Positions 52,268 to 61,331 of a stretch of 61,331 bases of DNA are shown here, piece by piece. The DNA lies in contig NZ_CDBI01000074.1 of the NCBI RefSeq assembly GCF_000820025.1, forward strand, positions 136,679 to 198,009, in the 5' to 3' direction. The notes below the pieces were generated by a model, which searched no databases, was not told where the DNA came from, and saw nothing but the letters and a program-made list of their open reading frames with translations. A program made the translations under genes and the position numbers. How positions within the stretch are numbered: the first letter of the stretch is position 1; the number at the start of each line of letters is the position of its first letter. This DNA comes from Aeromonas popoffii. GTDB lineage: Bacteria; Pseudomonadota; Gammaproteobacteria; Enterobacterales; Aeromonadaceae.

Positions 52268-53176
52268 ATGCTAGAAGAGCTGAACGCCAAAGATAAATAC
52301 AGTTTTAACAAACTGCAGAAGCGCCTGCGGCGCAACGTAGGTCAGGCCATTGCCGACTTCAACATGATTGAAGAGGGCGACAAGATCATGGTGTGCCTGT
52401 CCGGTGGCAAGGACAGCTTCGCCATGCTCGACATCCTGATGAGCCTGAAGGCAAGCGCCCCCATCCATTTTGATCTGGTTGCCGTCAACCTGGATCAGAA
52501 ACAACCCGGTTTCCCCGAACACGTGCTGCCAGAGTATCTGGCCACCCTGGGCGTTGACTTCAAGATCGTCGAGGAAGACACCTATTCCATCGTCAAGGAC
52601 AAGGTGCCGGAAGGCAAGACCACCTGCGCCCTCTGCTCCCGTCTGCGCCGTGGCATTCTCTATCGCACCGCCCAGGAACTGGGTTGCACCAAGATTGCCC
52701 TCGGCCATCACAGGGACGACATACTGGAGACCCTGTTCCTCAACATGTTCTACGGTGGCAAGCTCAAATCCATGCCGCCCAAGCTGGTGAGCGATGATGG
52801 CAAGAACGTGGTGATCCGCCCGCTGGCCTACTGCAAGGAGAAAGACCTGGTGCGCTATGCCGAGGTCAAGGCCTTCCCCATCATCCCCTGCAACCTGTGC
52901 GGCTCCCAGGAGAACCTGCAGCGTCAGGCCATCAAGCAGATGATGCAGGATTGGGATCGCCGCTTCCCCGGCCGGATCGAGACCATGTTCACCGCCATTC
53001 AGGACGTGATCCCGAGCCACCTGCTCGATCACAAACTGTTCGACTTCAAGAGCATCAACCGTGACTCCGGCATCATTGATGGCGGTGACAAGGCGTTTGA
53101 TCCGCCTGAACTGCCCAAGGCGCCGCTGCTGGACATCGACGAGATGGACATGCTGGATGTGATTGAAGTGCGCTAA
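52268..53176 (+). CDS. ttcA: tRNA 2-thiocytidine synthetase TtcA
   Basis: This 302-aa protein thiolates C32 of certain tRNAs. The PP-loop SGGKDS (about residue 46) binds ATP; cysteines in [10 protein letters not shown] (about 122-125) and [13 protein letters not shown] (about 222) hold the [4Fe-4S] cluster. The [22 protein letters not shown] segment is a TtcA hallmark. It follows uspE and is closed by an excellent terminator. Confidence 0.96.
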   Translation: MLEELNAKDKYSFNKLQKRLRRNVGQAIADFNMIEEGDKIMVCLSGGKDSFAMLDILMSLKASAPIHFDLVAVNLDQKQPGFPEHVLPEYLATLGVDFKIVEEDTYSIVKDKVPEGKTTCALCSRLRRGILYRTAQELGCTKIALGHHRDDILETLFLNMFYGGKLKSMPPKLVSDDGKNVVIRPLAYCKEKDLVRYAEVKAFPIIPCNLCGSQENLQRQAIKQMMQDWDRRFPGRIETMFTAIQDVIPSHLLDHKLFDFKSINRDSGIIDGGDKAFDPPELPKAPLLDIDEMDMLDVIEVR

Positions 53177-53203
53177 GCACGATAGACTCTCGCCTGCAGC
53201 AAC

Positions 53204-53233
53204 AAAAAAGGAGCGCCTGGCGCTCCTTTTTTT
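53204..53233. terminator. Terminator of ttcA (bidirectional)
   Basis: AAAAAAGGAGCGC and GCGCTCCTTTTTT pair around CTG, with A and T runs on both sides. It also serves the converging DUF2987 gene. Confidence 0.9.
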
Positions 53234-53255
53234 ATCTCACAGGCAAGCGGCTGGC

Positions 53256-53936
53256 TCACTCCTTATGCAGCCAGGGGGTCAACCGCAGTATATCACCCTG
53301 CAGTTGCAGCGTGCCCGCGGCGAAATCCGCCAGTTGCGCGTTGCTGAGCAATAGCTGCCCCCCTTGCCAGGAAAGCGGTTGCTGGCGGGCACCATCGACG
53401 AGATAGGCGGTGCCAGTCGGCTGTATCAGAGTCACCCGCACGCCCGCCATCTCGGGCAGGAAATACTTGCCAACCATGCCAGCCAGCTTACTCAACAGGG
53501 CTTGCATATCCTGCTGACGCCTGACCACCTCAGCCACCTTGAGATCCCACTGGCTGCCTGACACGGGCTGCACATCGGCCATCACTTGCACTGACAGATC
53601 GCAGGCCGTGTGTTCGTCGGTCAACCCCACCACCACGCTCGCCTTGTCCAGATTGAGATCGTCGTCGTAGGGCAGCCGCAGCTCGCTGTCTACCGTCACC
53701 TCGGCGGCCACGTCCCGATCCAGGGTCGAGACCCGAGCCGAGGTGAGCAGGCAGCGCTGGCCATTTTGCTGATCGGTCAGATAAAAGCCCAGCCTGGCGT
53801 GACCAAACTCCCCCTTGGCGAAGGTCTTCATCTGGCTGTAGAAGGTGCTGTACTGCAGATCCAGTGAAGGCTGCGCCAACCCCAGGGTGGGCAACAGCAG
53901 CAAGCCTGCCGCAGCCCCAAGTCGAGTCCTCTTCAT
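53256..53936 (-). CDS. DUF2987 family periplasmic protein
   Basis: This 226-aa protein has a signal peptide (TRLGAAAGLLLLPTLGLAQP, cleavage near residue 21). The mature part starts with the DUF2987 pattern LDLQYSTFYSQMKTFAKGEFGHARLGFYLTD and keeps two cysteines (about 60 and 102) that could form a disulfide. ATG 53936 is chosen for AAAGGA at 6 nt. The function is unknown. It lies 72 bp after the next minus-strand membrane gene. Confidence 0.82.
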   Translation of the reverse strand: MKRTRLGAAAGLLLLPTLGLAQPSLDLQYSTFYSQMKTFAKGEFGHARLGFYLTDQQNGQRCLLTSARVSTLDRDVAAEVTVDSELRLPYDDDLNLDKASVVVGLTDEHTACDLSVQVMADVQPVSGSQWDLKVAEVVRRQQDMQALLSKLAGMVGKYFLPEMAGVRVTLIQPTGTAYLVDGARQQPLSWQGGQLLLSNAQLADFAAGTLQLQGDILRLTPWLHKE

Positions 53937-54008
53937 ATGCCATCCTTTTGCATTGCGCACTCATGATGCGCTGAAATATGCCTTTGCCATCGTCTGGCCT
54001 CAGACTCG

Positions 54009-54773
54009 CTAGGCATTGAAATGATCGGGGCCTTCGCTCACTTCCGTCACTTCGACCGCGACCCCGCACACATCCCGATAGAGGATCCCCTTGCAGTTGA
54101 AGTAGAGGGGGGCCACCCAGATAAGGCCCAATCCCATGGGGATCAGCGCCAGGAAAAACAGTACCAGCATGGCACCGTGCAGCAACACTATGCTGGGCCA
54201 GCCGCGGGCAAACAGCTTGAGCGACACCAGAATGGCCTGCACCGGCGACAAGCCGCGCTCCAGCACCAGCGGCACCGAGAACACCAATCCCATGCCGATC
54301 AACGCAGACGGGATGAAGGCCAGCACAACCGGCAGGCCCACCAGTTCAAACAGGGGGCCAAACAGGCTGGTGAGCATACTGCCGAGCAGACTCAGGCTGC
54401 CGAGACGCAGGAAGTGGCGAAAGAAATCGAAAACCTGGCTCGGGCGGGCACGCACACCGACCGACTGCTGCAATCCCAGCATGTCGAGGGACGAGGTCAT
54501 GGGCGACATCATGATGGTGATAAGCAGGCTCAGCACCAGGGCTATGTCCATTCCCCCCTCCTGATTGAGGTGGGGGGCCAGCAGGGTATTGCTCAGCAAT
54601 ATCCAGATGGCTGTGACACCGACGATGGCCAGCAGCAGGCCGAAACCGGTGCGCCGCGTCTGTTGCCAACTCTCCTGCAATACCCCCTTGAGGTCGAGAC
54701 GATATCCCTGACTCAGGGACTGTTCGAGGGAACCACCGATCCGCATTTTATTACTCAATTGACTATCCAACAT
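54009..54773 (-). CDS. Uncharacterised multipass inner-membrane protein
   Basis: This protein of about 254 aa has five or six hydrophobic segments after a short cytoplasmic N-terminus (TGFGLLLAIVGVTAIWILL, DIALVLSLLITIMM, LVGLPVVLAFIPSALIGMGLV, IVLLHGAMLVLFFLALIPMGLGLIWV). It looks like the YciC/DUF975-like group of small membrane proteins, a loose resemblance. The start is uncertain: ATG 54773, ATG 54746 and GTG 54785 all lack a good ribosome binding site. No partner indicates a role. Confidence 0.7.
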   Translation of the reverse strand: MLDSQLSNKMRIGGSLEQSLSQGYRLDLKGVLQESWQQTRRTGFGLLLAIVGVTAIWILLSNTLLAPHLNQEGGMDIALVLSLLITIMMSPMTSSLDMLGLQQSVGVRARPSQVFDFFRHFLRLGSLSLLGSMLTSLFGPLFELVGLPVVLAFIPSALIGMGLVFSVPLVLERGLSPVQAILVSLKLFARGWPSIVLLHGAMLVLFFLALIPMGLGLIWVAPLYFNCKGILYRDVCGVAVEVTEVSEGPDHFNA

Positions 54774-55194
54774 CAGAGAAATCACTATTCAGGGAGCACA
54801 TTATAGCGATTTGACCCGGCATGCGTAGCCGTTTTTCCCCTTATCTGCTGGCCAAAAAGTCTTTGATTTCATAAGGGGCCACCATCGCAGTCAGCACAGC
54901 TTCCGTCCGGATCTGATCACCACGCCAGTATGATGCTACCCATCTGCATCAGCCGTCTGGTGCAGTCGTGGGGGTGACCTCTCTGCCTTGGCCCGCCGCG
55001 GCGATGAGCGTTGGATGCTAGAAGGTGCCGCAAACACATGCGCGATGGCGTGGCCATCGGCGAGTTCCCCAAGGGGGCGACCCACTATCAACAGATGTGG
55101 GCACGCCCCGGTGTGCAGCAAGCCCTCTGATCCCGCGACCTGTGGGTCCAAGTGCTCTGTCTGGCACCCTTTTTCCCTTCCCTATCCTCTGCAT
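54774..55194. other. Intergenic region with a possible gene remnant
   Basis: No intact gene is seen. A short frame at 55038-55130 ends in YQQMWARPGVQQAL before a stop, which resembles the C-terminus of glutathione S-transferase-like proteins; an adjoining frame upstream reads LARRGDERWMLEGAA. This suggests a frameshifted remnant, but the match is from memory and weak. Confidence 0.3.
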
Positions 55195-55210
55195 TGAGAT
55201 CGTTTTCACA
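55195..55210. promoter_or_regulatory. CRP-cAMP site of the rbs operon
   Basis: TGAGA-N6-TCACA differs from TGTGA-N6-TCACA at one base. Its centre lies about 60 bp before the start predicted from the TATCTT at 55251-55256, a class I activator position. Confidence 0.65.
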
Positions 55211-55250
55211 TTTCTACCCTCTCACAGTGGATCGATCGCGCCTTAGGGCC

Positions 55251-55256
55251 TATCTT
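55251..55256 (+). promoter_or_regulatory. Candidate -10 element of the rbs promoter
   Basis: TATCTT lies so that transcription would begin near 55263, just before the tandem operators. The -35 is poor, as expected for a CRP-dependent promoter. Confidence 0.45.
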
Positions 55257-55266
55257 TTTCACATGA

Positions 55267-55290
55267 CGCAACCGGTTGCGTAACCGGTTG
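55267..55290. promoter_or_regulatory. Tandem RbsR (LacI-family) operators
   Basis: CGCAACCGGTTGCG is a perfect palindrome and is followed by a second copy of the AACCGGTT core 12 bp away (55270-55277 and 55282-55289). LacI-family regulators favour such CG-centred palindromes, and rbsR closes this operon. Confidence 0.8.
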
Positions 55291-55337
55291 CCTAGATGAA
55301 CATCAGATATGCGGACGCGAGTCTGCCGAGGTGCTGT

Positions 55338-55757
55338 ATGAAACGAGGCGTATTGCTCAATGCTCCCCTGAGCGCACTGGTGGCAAAGCTGGGCCACACC
55401 GACGAGATCACGGTCTGCGATGCAGGCTTGCCCATTCCGGCAGGCCCTGAGCGGATCGATCTGGCGCTGATGGCGGGCACCCCCAGCCTTGCAACCGTGC
55501 TGACCGCCCTGCTCACCGATCTGGTGGTGGAGAAGGTGATCATGGCGAGCGAGATCAAGCAGATCAGCCCCGCCGCCCATCAGGCACTGGTCGAGCAGAT
55601 AGAGGCGCACGCCGCTGCCCAAGGCAAGCCCATCACCATCGAATACTGCCTGCACGAGGCGTTCAAGACCCGCTCCCGTCAGAGCAAGGCGATCGTGCGC
55701 AGCGGCGAGGTCACCCCCTACGCTAATATTATTCTCTGCGCCGGTGTGGCGTTTTAA
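55338..55757 (+). CDS. rbsD: D-ribose pyranase RbsD
   Basis: This 139-aa protein (E. coli RbsD 139 aa) interconverts the pyranose and furanose forms of ribose. The active-site His lies in KLGHTD near residue 20, and the C-terminal VRSGEVTPYANIILCAGVAF is characteristic. ATG 55338 has GAGG upstream and gives exactly the family length; the frame extends upstream to 55296 without merit. First gene of rbsDACBKR. Confidence 0.96.
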   Translation: MKRGVLLNAPLSALVAKLGHTDEITVCDAGLPIPAGPERIDLALMAGTPSLATVLTALLTDLVVEKVIMASEIKQISPAAHQALVEQIEAHAAAQGKPITIEYCLHEAFKTRSRQSKAIVRSGEVTPYANIILCAGVAF

Positions 55758-55778
55758 GCCTCGTCAAGGAAGCTGCAA

Positions 55779-57314
55779 ATGAGCACAACCTCCTCCTCGC
55801 CCCTTTCTCCCATTCTGGAGCTCACCGGGATCGTCAAGACCTTCCCCGGTGTGCGCGCCCTCGACGAAGCGGGTCTGCGGGTCTATCCGGGCCAGGTGAT
55901 GGCCCTGCTCGGCGAAAATGGTGCCGGCAAATCCACCCTGATGAAGGTGCTGACCGGCATCTATCAGGCCGATGCGGGCAGCGTCAGCTACCGCGGCCAG
56001 CCGGTCCATTTCAAGGGCCCCCGCGACTCCCAGGATCAGGGGATCAGCATCATCCATCAGGAGCTGAACCTGCTGCCGGAGTTGTCGATTGCCGCCAACA
56101 TCTTCCTCGGCCGCGAACCGCGTACCCGTTTTGGCAACATCGATCACCCGCAGTTGCGCGAGCGCGCCAGCGGCCTGCTGGGCCGACTCGGCGTCAAGCA
56201 CGGGCCGGATACAAGGCTTGGGGATCTGTCGATTGGCGAACAGCAGATGGTGGAGATTGCCAAGGCACTGTCGTTCGATGCCAGCGTCATCATCATGGAT
56301 GAACCGACCGATGCGCTGACCGACACCGAAACCGAGCAGCTGTTTGTGGTGATCCGCGAGCTGCGCCAGCAGGGTTGCGGCATCGTCTACATCTCTCACC
56401 GTCTCAAAGAGATCTTCCAGATCTGCGACCGGGTCACCGTGCTGCGCGACGGCAAGTGGATAGGCGAGAAGGCGGTAAGCGATCTCGATGAAGACAAGAT
56501 CATCGAGATGATGGTGGGTCGGCGGCTGGAAGAGCAGTACCCGCGTCTTGCGCGCGAGCTCGGCCCTATCAGCCTGCAAGTGAAAGCACTGGCCGGTCCC
56601 GGTGTGCGCGGGGTGAGCTTCTCCCTGCGTCAGGGGGAAATTCTGGGCTTTAGCGGCCTGATGGGGTCAGGGCGCACCGAGCTGATGAAGCTCATCTACG
56701 GTGCCAGCCCCATCAGCGCCGGTGAAGTGGAAGTGGACGGCCACGCCCTGGTACCACGCAGCCCGGCCGATGGGCTGGCTGCGGGCATCGCCTATATCTC
56801 AGAAGATCGCAAGGGCGATGGGCTGGTGCTGGAACTCTCTGTGCGCGAAAACATGAGTCTGTGTGCCCTTGGCGAGTTCATCAGCCACGGCAAGATTGAC
56901 GGCAAGGCCGAACGCCAGGCGGTGAGCGACTATGTGCGCCTGTTCAATATCAAGACCCCGAGTCAGGATCAGCTGATAAAGCTGCTCTCCGGCGGCAACC
57001 AGCAGAAGGTCGCTATCGCCAAGGGGCTGCTGACCCGGCCCAAGGTGTTGATCCTCGACGAGCCGACCCGCGGCGTCGACGTGGGTGCCAAGAAGGAGAT
57101 CTATCAGCTCATCAACCAGTTCAAGAAGGAGGGGATGAGCATCATCCTGGTCTCCTCCGAAATGCCGGAAGTGCTCGGCATGAGCGATCGCATCATGGTG
57201 ATGCACGAAGGGCGCATCAGCGCAGAGTTCAACACCCGTGACGCCAATCAGGAGAAACTGATGGCGGCGGCAGTCGGTAAACAGTGGCAAGCAGAGCAAG
57301 AGGCATCCCAATGA
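55779..57314 (+). CDS. rbsA: Ribose ABC transporter ATP-binding protein RbsA
   Basis: This 511-aa protein has two tandem ATPase domains. The first has Walker [10 protein letters not shown] (about 45) and signature LSIGEQQ; the second has the degenerate Walker [10 protein letters not shown] typical of sugar ABC transporters and signature LSGGNQQK, with [12 protein letters not shown] as Walker B. It energises ribose uptake through RbsC. Its stop overlaps the rbsC start (ATGA). Confidence 0.96.
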   Translation: MSTTSSSPLSPILELTGIVKTFPGVRALDEAGLRVYPGQVMALLGENGAGKSTLMKVLTGIYQADAGSVSYRGQPVHFKGPRDSQDQGISIIHQELNLLPELSIAANIFLGREPRTRFGNIDHPQLRERASGLLGRLGVKHGPDTRLGDLSIGEQQMVEIAKALSFDASVIIMDEPTDALTDTETEQLFVVIRELRQQGCGIVYISHRLKEIFQICDRVTVLRDGKWIGEKAVSDLDEDKIIEMMVGRRLEEQYPRLARELGPISLQVKALAGPGVRGVSFSLRQGEILGFSGLMGSGRTELMKLIYGASPISAGEVEVDGHALVPRSPADGLAAGIAYISEDRKGDGLVLELSVRENMSLCALGEFISHGKIDGKAERQAVSDYVRLFNIKTPSQDQLIKLLSGGNQQKVAIAKGLLTRPKVLILDEPTRGVDVGAKKEIYQLINQFKKEGMSIILVSSEMPEVLGMSDRIMVMHEGRISAEFNTRDANQEKLMAAAVGKQWQAEQEASQ

Positions 57315-58276
57315 CAACCCAACCCCTTTCCCGCCGCGGCATCATGAGCAAGGCCTGGTGGATCGAGAACAAATCCCTGGTCGCCCTGCTGGTGCTGATC
57401 GGCGTGGTCTCGGCCTTAAGCCCCAACTTCTTCACCGCCGACAACCTGCTCAACATACTACGCCAGACCTCGGTCAACGCCATCATGGCGGTCGGCATGA
57501 CGCTGGTCATCCTCACTGCCGGTATCGATCTCTCGGTCGGCTCGGTGCTGGCCCTGTGCGGCGCGCTGGCAGCCACCATGGTCGCCATGGAGCTGCCCAT
57601 CGCGCTGGTGGTGCCCCTCACTCTGGGAGCAGGAGCCCTGCTGGGCGGCGTCAGCGGCCTCATCATTGCCAAAGGCAAGGTGCAAGCTTTCATCGCCACA
57701 CTGGTCACCATGACCGCCCTGCGCGGCGTGACCATGGTCTATACCGAAGGGCGCCCCATCTCCACCGGCTTCAGTGAGGGTGCCGATCACTTCGCCTGGC
57801 TTGGTACCGGTTACCTGTTCGGTCTGCCAGTGCCCATCTGGCTGATGGCCATCGTCTTCCTGCTAGCCTGGTTCATGCTCAACCACACTCGCCTCGGCCG
57901 TTACATCTACGCCCTGGGCGGCAACGAATCGGCCACCCGCCTCTCCGGCATCAATGTGGCCAGGGTGAAACTGGCGGTGTATGGTTTGTGCGGTATGTTG
58001 TCGGCACTGGCCGGGCTCATCGTTACCTCCCGCCTCTCCTCGGCCCAGCCGACTGCAGGCATGGGTTACGAGCTGGATGCCATCGCCGCCGTGGTGCTGG
58101 GTGGAACCAGTCTGATGGGTGGCAAGGGTCGCATCATGGGAACCCTGATCGGGGCACTCATCATCGGCTTCCTTAACAACGCCCTCAACCTGCTCGACGT
58201 CTCGTCCTATTACCAGATGATCGCCAAGGCCAGCGTGATTTTGCTCGCCGTGATGATCGATAACAAAAGCAAGTAA
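57311..58276 (+). CDS. rbsC: Ribose ABC transporter permease RbsC
   Basis: This 321-aa inner-membrane permease (same length as in E. coli) has eight to ten hydrophobic segments. Family landmarks include [24 protein letters not shown] and the [16 protein letters not shown] coupling loop near residue 205, then [20 protein letters not shown]. It is translationally coupled to rbsA by a 4-bp overlap. Confidence 0.96.
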   Translation: MTTQPLSRRGIMSKAWWIENKSLVALLVLIGVVSALSPNFFTADNLLNILRQTSVNAIMAVGMTLVILTAGIDLSVGSVLALCGALAATMVAMELPIALVVPLTLGAGALLGGVSGLIIAKGKVQAFIATLVTMTALRGVTMVYTEGRPISTGFSEGADHFAWLGTGYLFGLPVPIWLMAIVFLLAWFMLNHTRLGRYIYALGGNESATRLSGINVARVKLAVYGLCGMLSALAGLIVTSRLSSAQPTAGMGYELDAIAAVVLGGTSLMGGKGRIMGTLIGALIIGFLNNALNLLDVSSYYQMIAKASVILLAVMIDNKSK

Positions 58277-58294
58277 GCACACACAAGGAATGAA

Positions 58295-59173
58295 ATGATG
58301 AAAAAGCTCAATACCCTGCTCGCTGCCGCCATCATGTCCGTGCTGGGCACAGCCCAGGCCGCCGATCACACCCTGGCCATGGTAGTTTCCACCCTTAACA
58401 ACCCCTTCTTCGTCACCATGAAAGAGGGGGCTGAAGCCAAGGCCAAGGAGCTTGGCTACCAACTGGTGGTGCTGGACTCCCAGAATGATCCGGCCAAGGA
58501 GCTCTCCAACATGGAAGATCTCACCGTGCGCAAGGTCAATGCCATCCTGATCAACCCGACCGACTCCGAGGCTGTGGGCAATGCCATCCGCCTGGCCAAC
58601 AAGGCCAACATTCCGGTGCTGACCCTGGACCGTGGCGCAGCGCAGGGTGAGGTCAAGGCCCACATTGCCTCCGACAACGTAGCCGGCGGCAAGCTGGCTG
58701 GCGACTTCATCACCCAGAAACTGGGTGCCGGTGCCAAGGTCATTCAACTCGAGGGGATCGCCGGTACCTCCGCCGCCCGTGATCGTGGCGAAGGTTTCGC
58801 CCTGGCCGTGGCCGCCAACAAGCTGCAAGTGCTGGCTTCCCAACCTGCCGACTTTGACCGCACCAAGGGTCTGAACGTGATGGAAAACCTGCTGGCGGCC
58901 CACCCGACCGTACAGGCCGTGTTCGCCCAAAACGACGAAATGGCATTGGGTGCCATCCGCGCCGTGCAAGCCGCCGGTAAAGAGGTGATGATCGTCGGCT
59001 TCGACGGCACTGACGATGGCAAGGCCGCCGTGGCCAGAGGTAAACTGGCCGCCACCGTGGCCCAGCAACCAGCCCTGATCGGTGCTATTGGCGTCGAGAC
59101 CGCCGACAAGGTGCTCAAGGGTCAACCGGTAGAAAAATCCATCCCGGTACCGCTGCAAGTGGTCAGCAAGTAA
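58295..59173 (+). CDS. rbsB: Ribose-binding periplasmic protein RbsB
   Basis: This 292-aa protein (291 from the second ATG) has a signal peptide of about 23 residues ([18 protein letters not shown]). The mature part [20 protein letters not shown] matches E. coli RbsB closely, as do [35 protein letters not shown] and QNDEMALGA, which line the ribose pocket. AAGGA precedes the ATG pair at 58295 and 58298. Two hairpins follow before rbsK. Confidence 0.96.
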   Translation: MMKKLNTLLAAAIMSVLGTAQAADHTLAMVVSTLNNPFFVTMKEGAEAKAKELGYQLVVLDSQNDPAKELSNMEDLTVRKVNAILINPTDSEAVGNAIRLANKANIPVLTLDRGAAQGEVKAHIASDNVAGGKLAGDFITQKLGAGAKVIQLEGIAGTSAARDRGEGFALAVAANKLQVLASQPADFDRTKGLNVMENLLAAHPTVQAVFAQNDEMALGAIRAVQAAGKEVMIVGFDGTDDGKAAVARGKLAATVAQQPALIGAIGVETADKVLKGQPVEKSIPVPLQVVSK

Positions 59174-59179
59174 GGTGAC

Positions 59180-59199
59180 GGGGGAGGTTCGCCTCCCCC
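59180..59199 (+). other. UUCG-type hairpin after rbsB
   Basis: GGGGGAGG and CCTCCCCC close a TTCG tetraloop directly after the rbsB stop codon, with only a short T tract. It probably protects the rbsB 3' end or partly terminates, raising RbsB over RbsK. Confidence 0.65.
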
Positions 59200-59230
59200 C
59201 TTTGCCCCCGGTCTTCGATTAACCGTGCAA

Positions 59231-59256
59231 CTTGGCTTGGGCCCACTCAAGCCAAG
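59231..59256 (+). other. Second hairpin in the rbsB-rbsK gap
   Basis: CTTGGCTTG and CAAGCCAAG form a perfect 9-bp stem with an 8-nt loop, 25 nt before the rbsK start codon. Confidence 0.5.
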
Positions 59257-59281
59257 ATGTTCCAAATCAAGGGTGATAAGA

Positions 59282-60214
59282 ATGAATCGTCTCGTTGTTC
59301 TGGGCAGTGTCAATGCAGACCATGTACTGCGCGTTCCTCACTTCCCCCGCCCGGGTGAAACTCTGACCGGCCACAGCTATCAAGTCGTCCCCGGTGGCAA
59401 GGGGGCCAATCAGGCGGTCGCCGCCGCACGCCTCGGCGCCCCCGTCTCCTTTATTGCCCGCATCGGTGATGACGCCATCGGCCGCCAGATGAAAGCTGGT
59501 TTTGCCCAGGATGGCATCGACGTCAGTGCCGTTGAGCTCGACGACACCCTGCCCACCGGTATCGCTATCATCTATGTGAGCGATGAGGGGGAGAACAGCA
59601 TAGGCATCTCCGCCGAAGCCAACGGTGCCCTCTCCCCTGCCATAGTGAAGCGCCACGAAGTCCTGATTGCCGATGCTCATACCCTGCTGTTGCAACTGGA
59701 AGTGCCGCTCGAAAGTGTATTCGAAGCGGCCCGTCTGGCCCGCGCCCACGGCACCCGGGTAGTGCTCAACCCGGCCCCCGCCCGCCCGCTCTCGGGCGAC
59801 CTGCTGGCGCTGGTGGATCTCATCACCCCCAATCAGACCGAAGCCGAGCTGCTGACCGGCGTCAAGGTGTGCGACGAGGCCAGCGCCCGCGAGGCGGCGG
59901 CCCGCTTCCACCAGATGGGAATAAACGATGTGATGATCACCCTGGGATCGCAAGGGGTCTATTGCAGCAACGCGCAACAGCAACAACTCATCCCGGGCTT
60001 TCGGGTCGAGGCGGTGGACACCACCGCCGCAGGCGACACCTTCAACGGCGCCCTGCTGGCTGCCGAGCTGGCCGGTGCCGATTTCAAGGCGGCTGTGCGC
60101 TTTGCCCATGGTGCGGCAGCCCTCTCCGTGACCCGCTTCGGGGCCCAGAGCTCGATCCCGGAGAAGGGTGAAGTCGACGCCTTCCTGCTTGCCCAGACTG
60201 CGCAGGGGCACTGA
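59282..60214 (+). CDS. rbsK: Ribokinase RbsK
   Basis: This 310-aa PfkB-family kinase phosphorylates ribose to ribose 5-phosphate. Motifs are GSVNADHVLRV at the N-terminus, the ribose-binding PGGKGANQAVAAARLG (about 40-55), TPNQTEAELLTG, and the anion-hole and catalytic base segment DTTAAGDTFNGAL (Asp near 255). ATG 59282 is used; an in-frame upstream stretch from 59225 lies in the hairpin gap. Confidence 0.96.
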   Translation: MNRLVVLGSVNADHVLRVPHFPRPGETLTGHSYQVVPGGKGANQAVAAARLGAPVSFIARIGDDAIGRQMKAGFAQDGIDVSAVELDDTLPTGIAIIYVSDEGENSIGISAEANGALSPAIVKRHEVLIADAHTLLLQLEVPLESVFEAARLARAHGTRVVLNPAPARPLSGDLLALVDLITPNQTEAELLTGVKVCDEASAREAAARFHQMGINDVMITLGSQGVYCSNAQQQQLIPGFRVEAVDTTAAGDTFNGALLAAELAGADFKAAVRFAHGAAALSVTRFGAQSSIPEKGEVDAFLLAQTAQGH

Positions 60215-61224
60215 TGGCCAACATCAAGGAGGTGGCGGCGCTGGCCGGTGTCTCTACCACCACCGTCTCCCACGTCATCAACGAAACCCGCTTCGTGGCC
60301 GAGGATACGCGGGAGCGGGTCTTTGCCGCCATGCGCGATCTCAACTACGCCCCCAGCCTGGTGGCCCGCAGCCTCAAGGTGAAAGAGACCAACAGCATCG
60401 GCATGCTGGTCACCACCTCCAGCAACCCCTTCTTCGCCGAGGTAGTGCGCGGGGTGGAGCGCTACTGCTTCGAACAGGGCTACAACCTGATGCTGGGCAA
60501 CACCGAAGGTCAGGCCGAAACGGCGCTTTCCTACCTCAAAATGATGCTACGCAAGCGGGTCGACGGTCTGCTGATCATGTGCAGCGAGGGGCAGCAAGAG
60601 GTCTTCAACCAGCTCGACTGGCTCAAGAACCTGCCGGTGGTGGTGATGGACTGGGGCATGGAGAGCAAGGACGTGGATCTTATCGCCGACAACTCCCATC
60701 GCGGCGGCTATCTGGCCACCCGCCATCTGATTGAACTGGGCCATACCGACATAGGCTGTATTACGGGCCCCCACAGCCGCGCCCCCGCCAACCAGCGGCA
60801 GGCAGGTTTTGAACAGGCGTTGCAGGAGGCGGGTCTCACGGTCAATCAGGAGTGGATCCAGGAAGGGGACTTTGATTGCGCCAGTGGTTTCAGTGCCATG
60901 CAGCGGCTGCTGGCCCAGCCCAAACGGCCGAGCGCCCTCTTCATCTTCAACGACATGATGGCCATGGGAGCCATCAGCGCCGCCCATCAGGCGGGGTTGA
61001 ACATACCGCAGGATATCTCCATCGTCGGCTATGACAACGTGGCGCTGGCGCAATACCTCTCGCCACCGCTCACTACCATCAATCAGCCCAAAGAGGAGCT
61101 GGGACGCCTCGCCGTCACCCGGCTGCTAGCGCGGATCAACGGGGTAAGGGTGGACAATCACCTGATCACTGTCGATCCTGACCTGGTGATCAGACAATCC
61201 TGCGCCCCCTTCCCCGCCCCCTGA
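60214..61224 (+). CDS. rbsR: Ribose operon repressor RbsR (LacI family)
   Basis: This 336-aa repressor begins with a LacI helix-turn-helix (IKEVAALAGVSTTTVSHVINETRFV, residues 4-28) and hinge helix (NYAPSLVARSLK), followed by a periplasmic-binding-like effector domain with the SNPFF ribose segment and VGYDNVALAQYLSPPLTTI. Its ATG shares one base with the rbsK stop codon. It should bind the tandem AACCGGTT sites in front of rbsD, making the operon self-contained. Confidence 0.95.
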   Translation: MANIKEVAALAGVSTTTVSHVINETRFVAEDTRERVFAAMRDLNYAPSLVARSLKVKETNSIGMLVTTSSNPFFAEVVRGVERYCFEQGYNLMLGNTEGQAETALSYLKMMLRKRVDGLLIMCSEGQQEVFNQLDWLKNLPVVVMDWGMESKDVDLIADNSHRGGYLATRHLIELGHTDIGCITGPHSRAPANQRQAGFEQALQEAGLTVNQEWIQEGDFDCASGFSAMQRLLAQPKRPSALFIFNDMMAMGAISAAHQAGLNIPQDISIVGYDNVALAQYLSPPLTTINQPKEELGRLAVTRLLARINGVRVDNHLITVDPDLVIRQSCAPFPAP

Positions 61225-61331
61225 TTTTCTAAACACATCATGCAAAAAGGGCGCCCCTGGGTCTAACGCAAGGCAGTTAAGAGAGTTTGATTACCAACCC
61301 GCGAGGTATAAGGCTAAAGAGTGAGGGAGGC

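Overview
The window reads as a chromosomal segment of a GC-rich gammaproteobacterium, most likely Aeromonas. The gene content and order support this: an fnr-uspE-ttcA run, a pyrD-zapC / rlmKL-uup / rmf-fabA-lonH (ycbZ) neighbourhood resembling the enterobacterial one, an NAD-dependent GdhB beside pepN, and a cbb3 oxidase cluster. The species call is inferred from protein resemblance and gene order; no database was searched. Almost all of the sequence is coding, and I saw no rRNA, tRNA, CRISPR array, IS or prophage block. The only recombinase is one stand-alone tyrosine recombinase.

Layout. 1-2768 (minus): a LetAB (YebST) lipid-transport operon with LetA split into two overlapping genes and an MCE-repeat LetB running off the left edge. 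2858-6450 (plus): prpBCD methylcitrate genes behind a LiuR-like palindrome. 6474-16116: a lipid-storage island with a polyhydroxyalkanoate-system protein, a wax ester synthase/diacylglycerol acyltransferase, a TPR protein, a TetR regulator, a patatin, a phasin, a two-domain fatty acyl-CoA reductase and a membrane-anchored lipase, in divergent units. 16238-18179: SOS-controlled yebG and the lone recombinase. 18406-30609: lonH-fabA (FabR box), rmf (58 aa), a GlyGly-CTERM DUF3466 protein, uup, a glutaredoxin-like gene, rlmKL, an intergenic region with two candidate small RNAs, a small outer-membrane barrel, zapC and pyrD. 30656-42664 (minus): gdhB, a DUF2835 gene, pepN, prc, proQ, msrC and an unknown membrane-anchored protein. 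42947-53176 (plus): ccoNOQP, fixH/ccoH, ccoI, ccoS, a TauE/SafE-like gene, fnr (with a perfect FNR box), uspE and ttcA. 53256-54773 (minus): two poorly characterised envelope proteins. 55195-61224 (plus): a complete rbsDACBKR ribose operon with a CRP site and tandem operators.

How the parts relate. The lipid island could make wax esters (acyl-CoA to alcohol by the reductase, then esterification by WS/DGAT), coat granules (phasin) and turn them over (patatin, lipase), with the TetR protein the obvious candidate regulator of a large dyad in front of the reductase. The cco genes lie beside fnr, the oxygen sensor that often controls them, although I found no FNR box in front of ccoN. A repeated layout is intrinsic-terminator hairpins coinciding with the promoter of the next co-directional gene (rmf, proQ, ttcA), or abutting its ribosome binding site (pyrD, uup).
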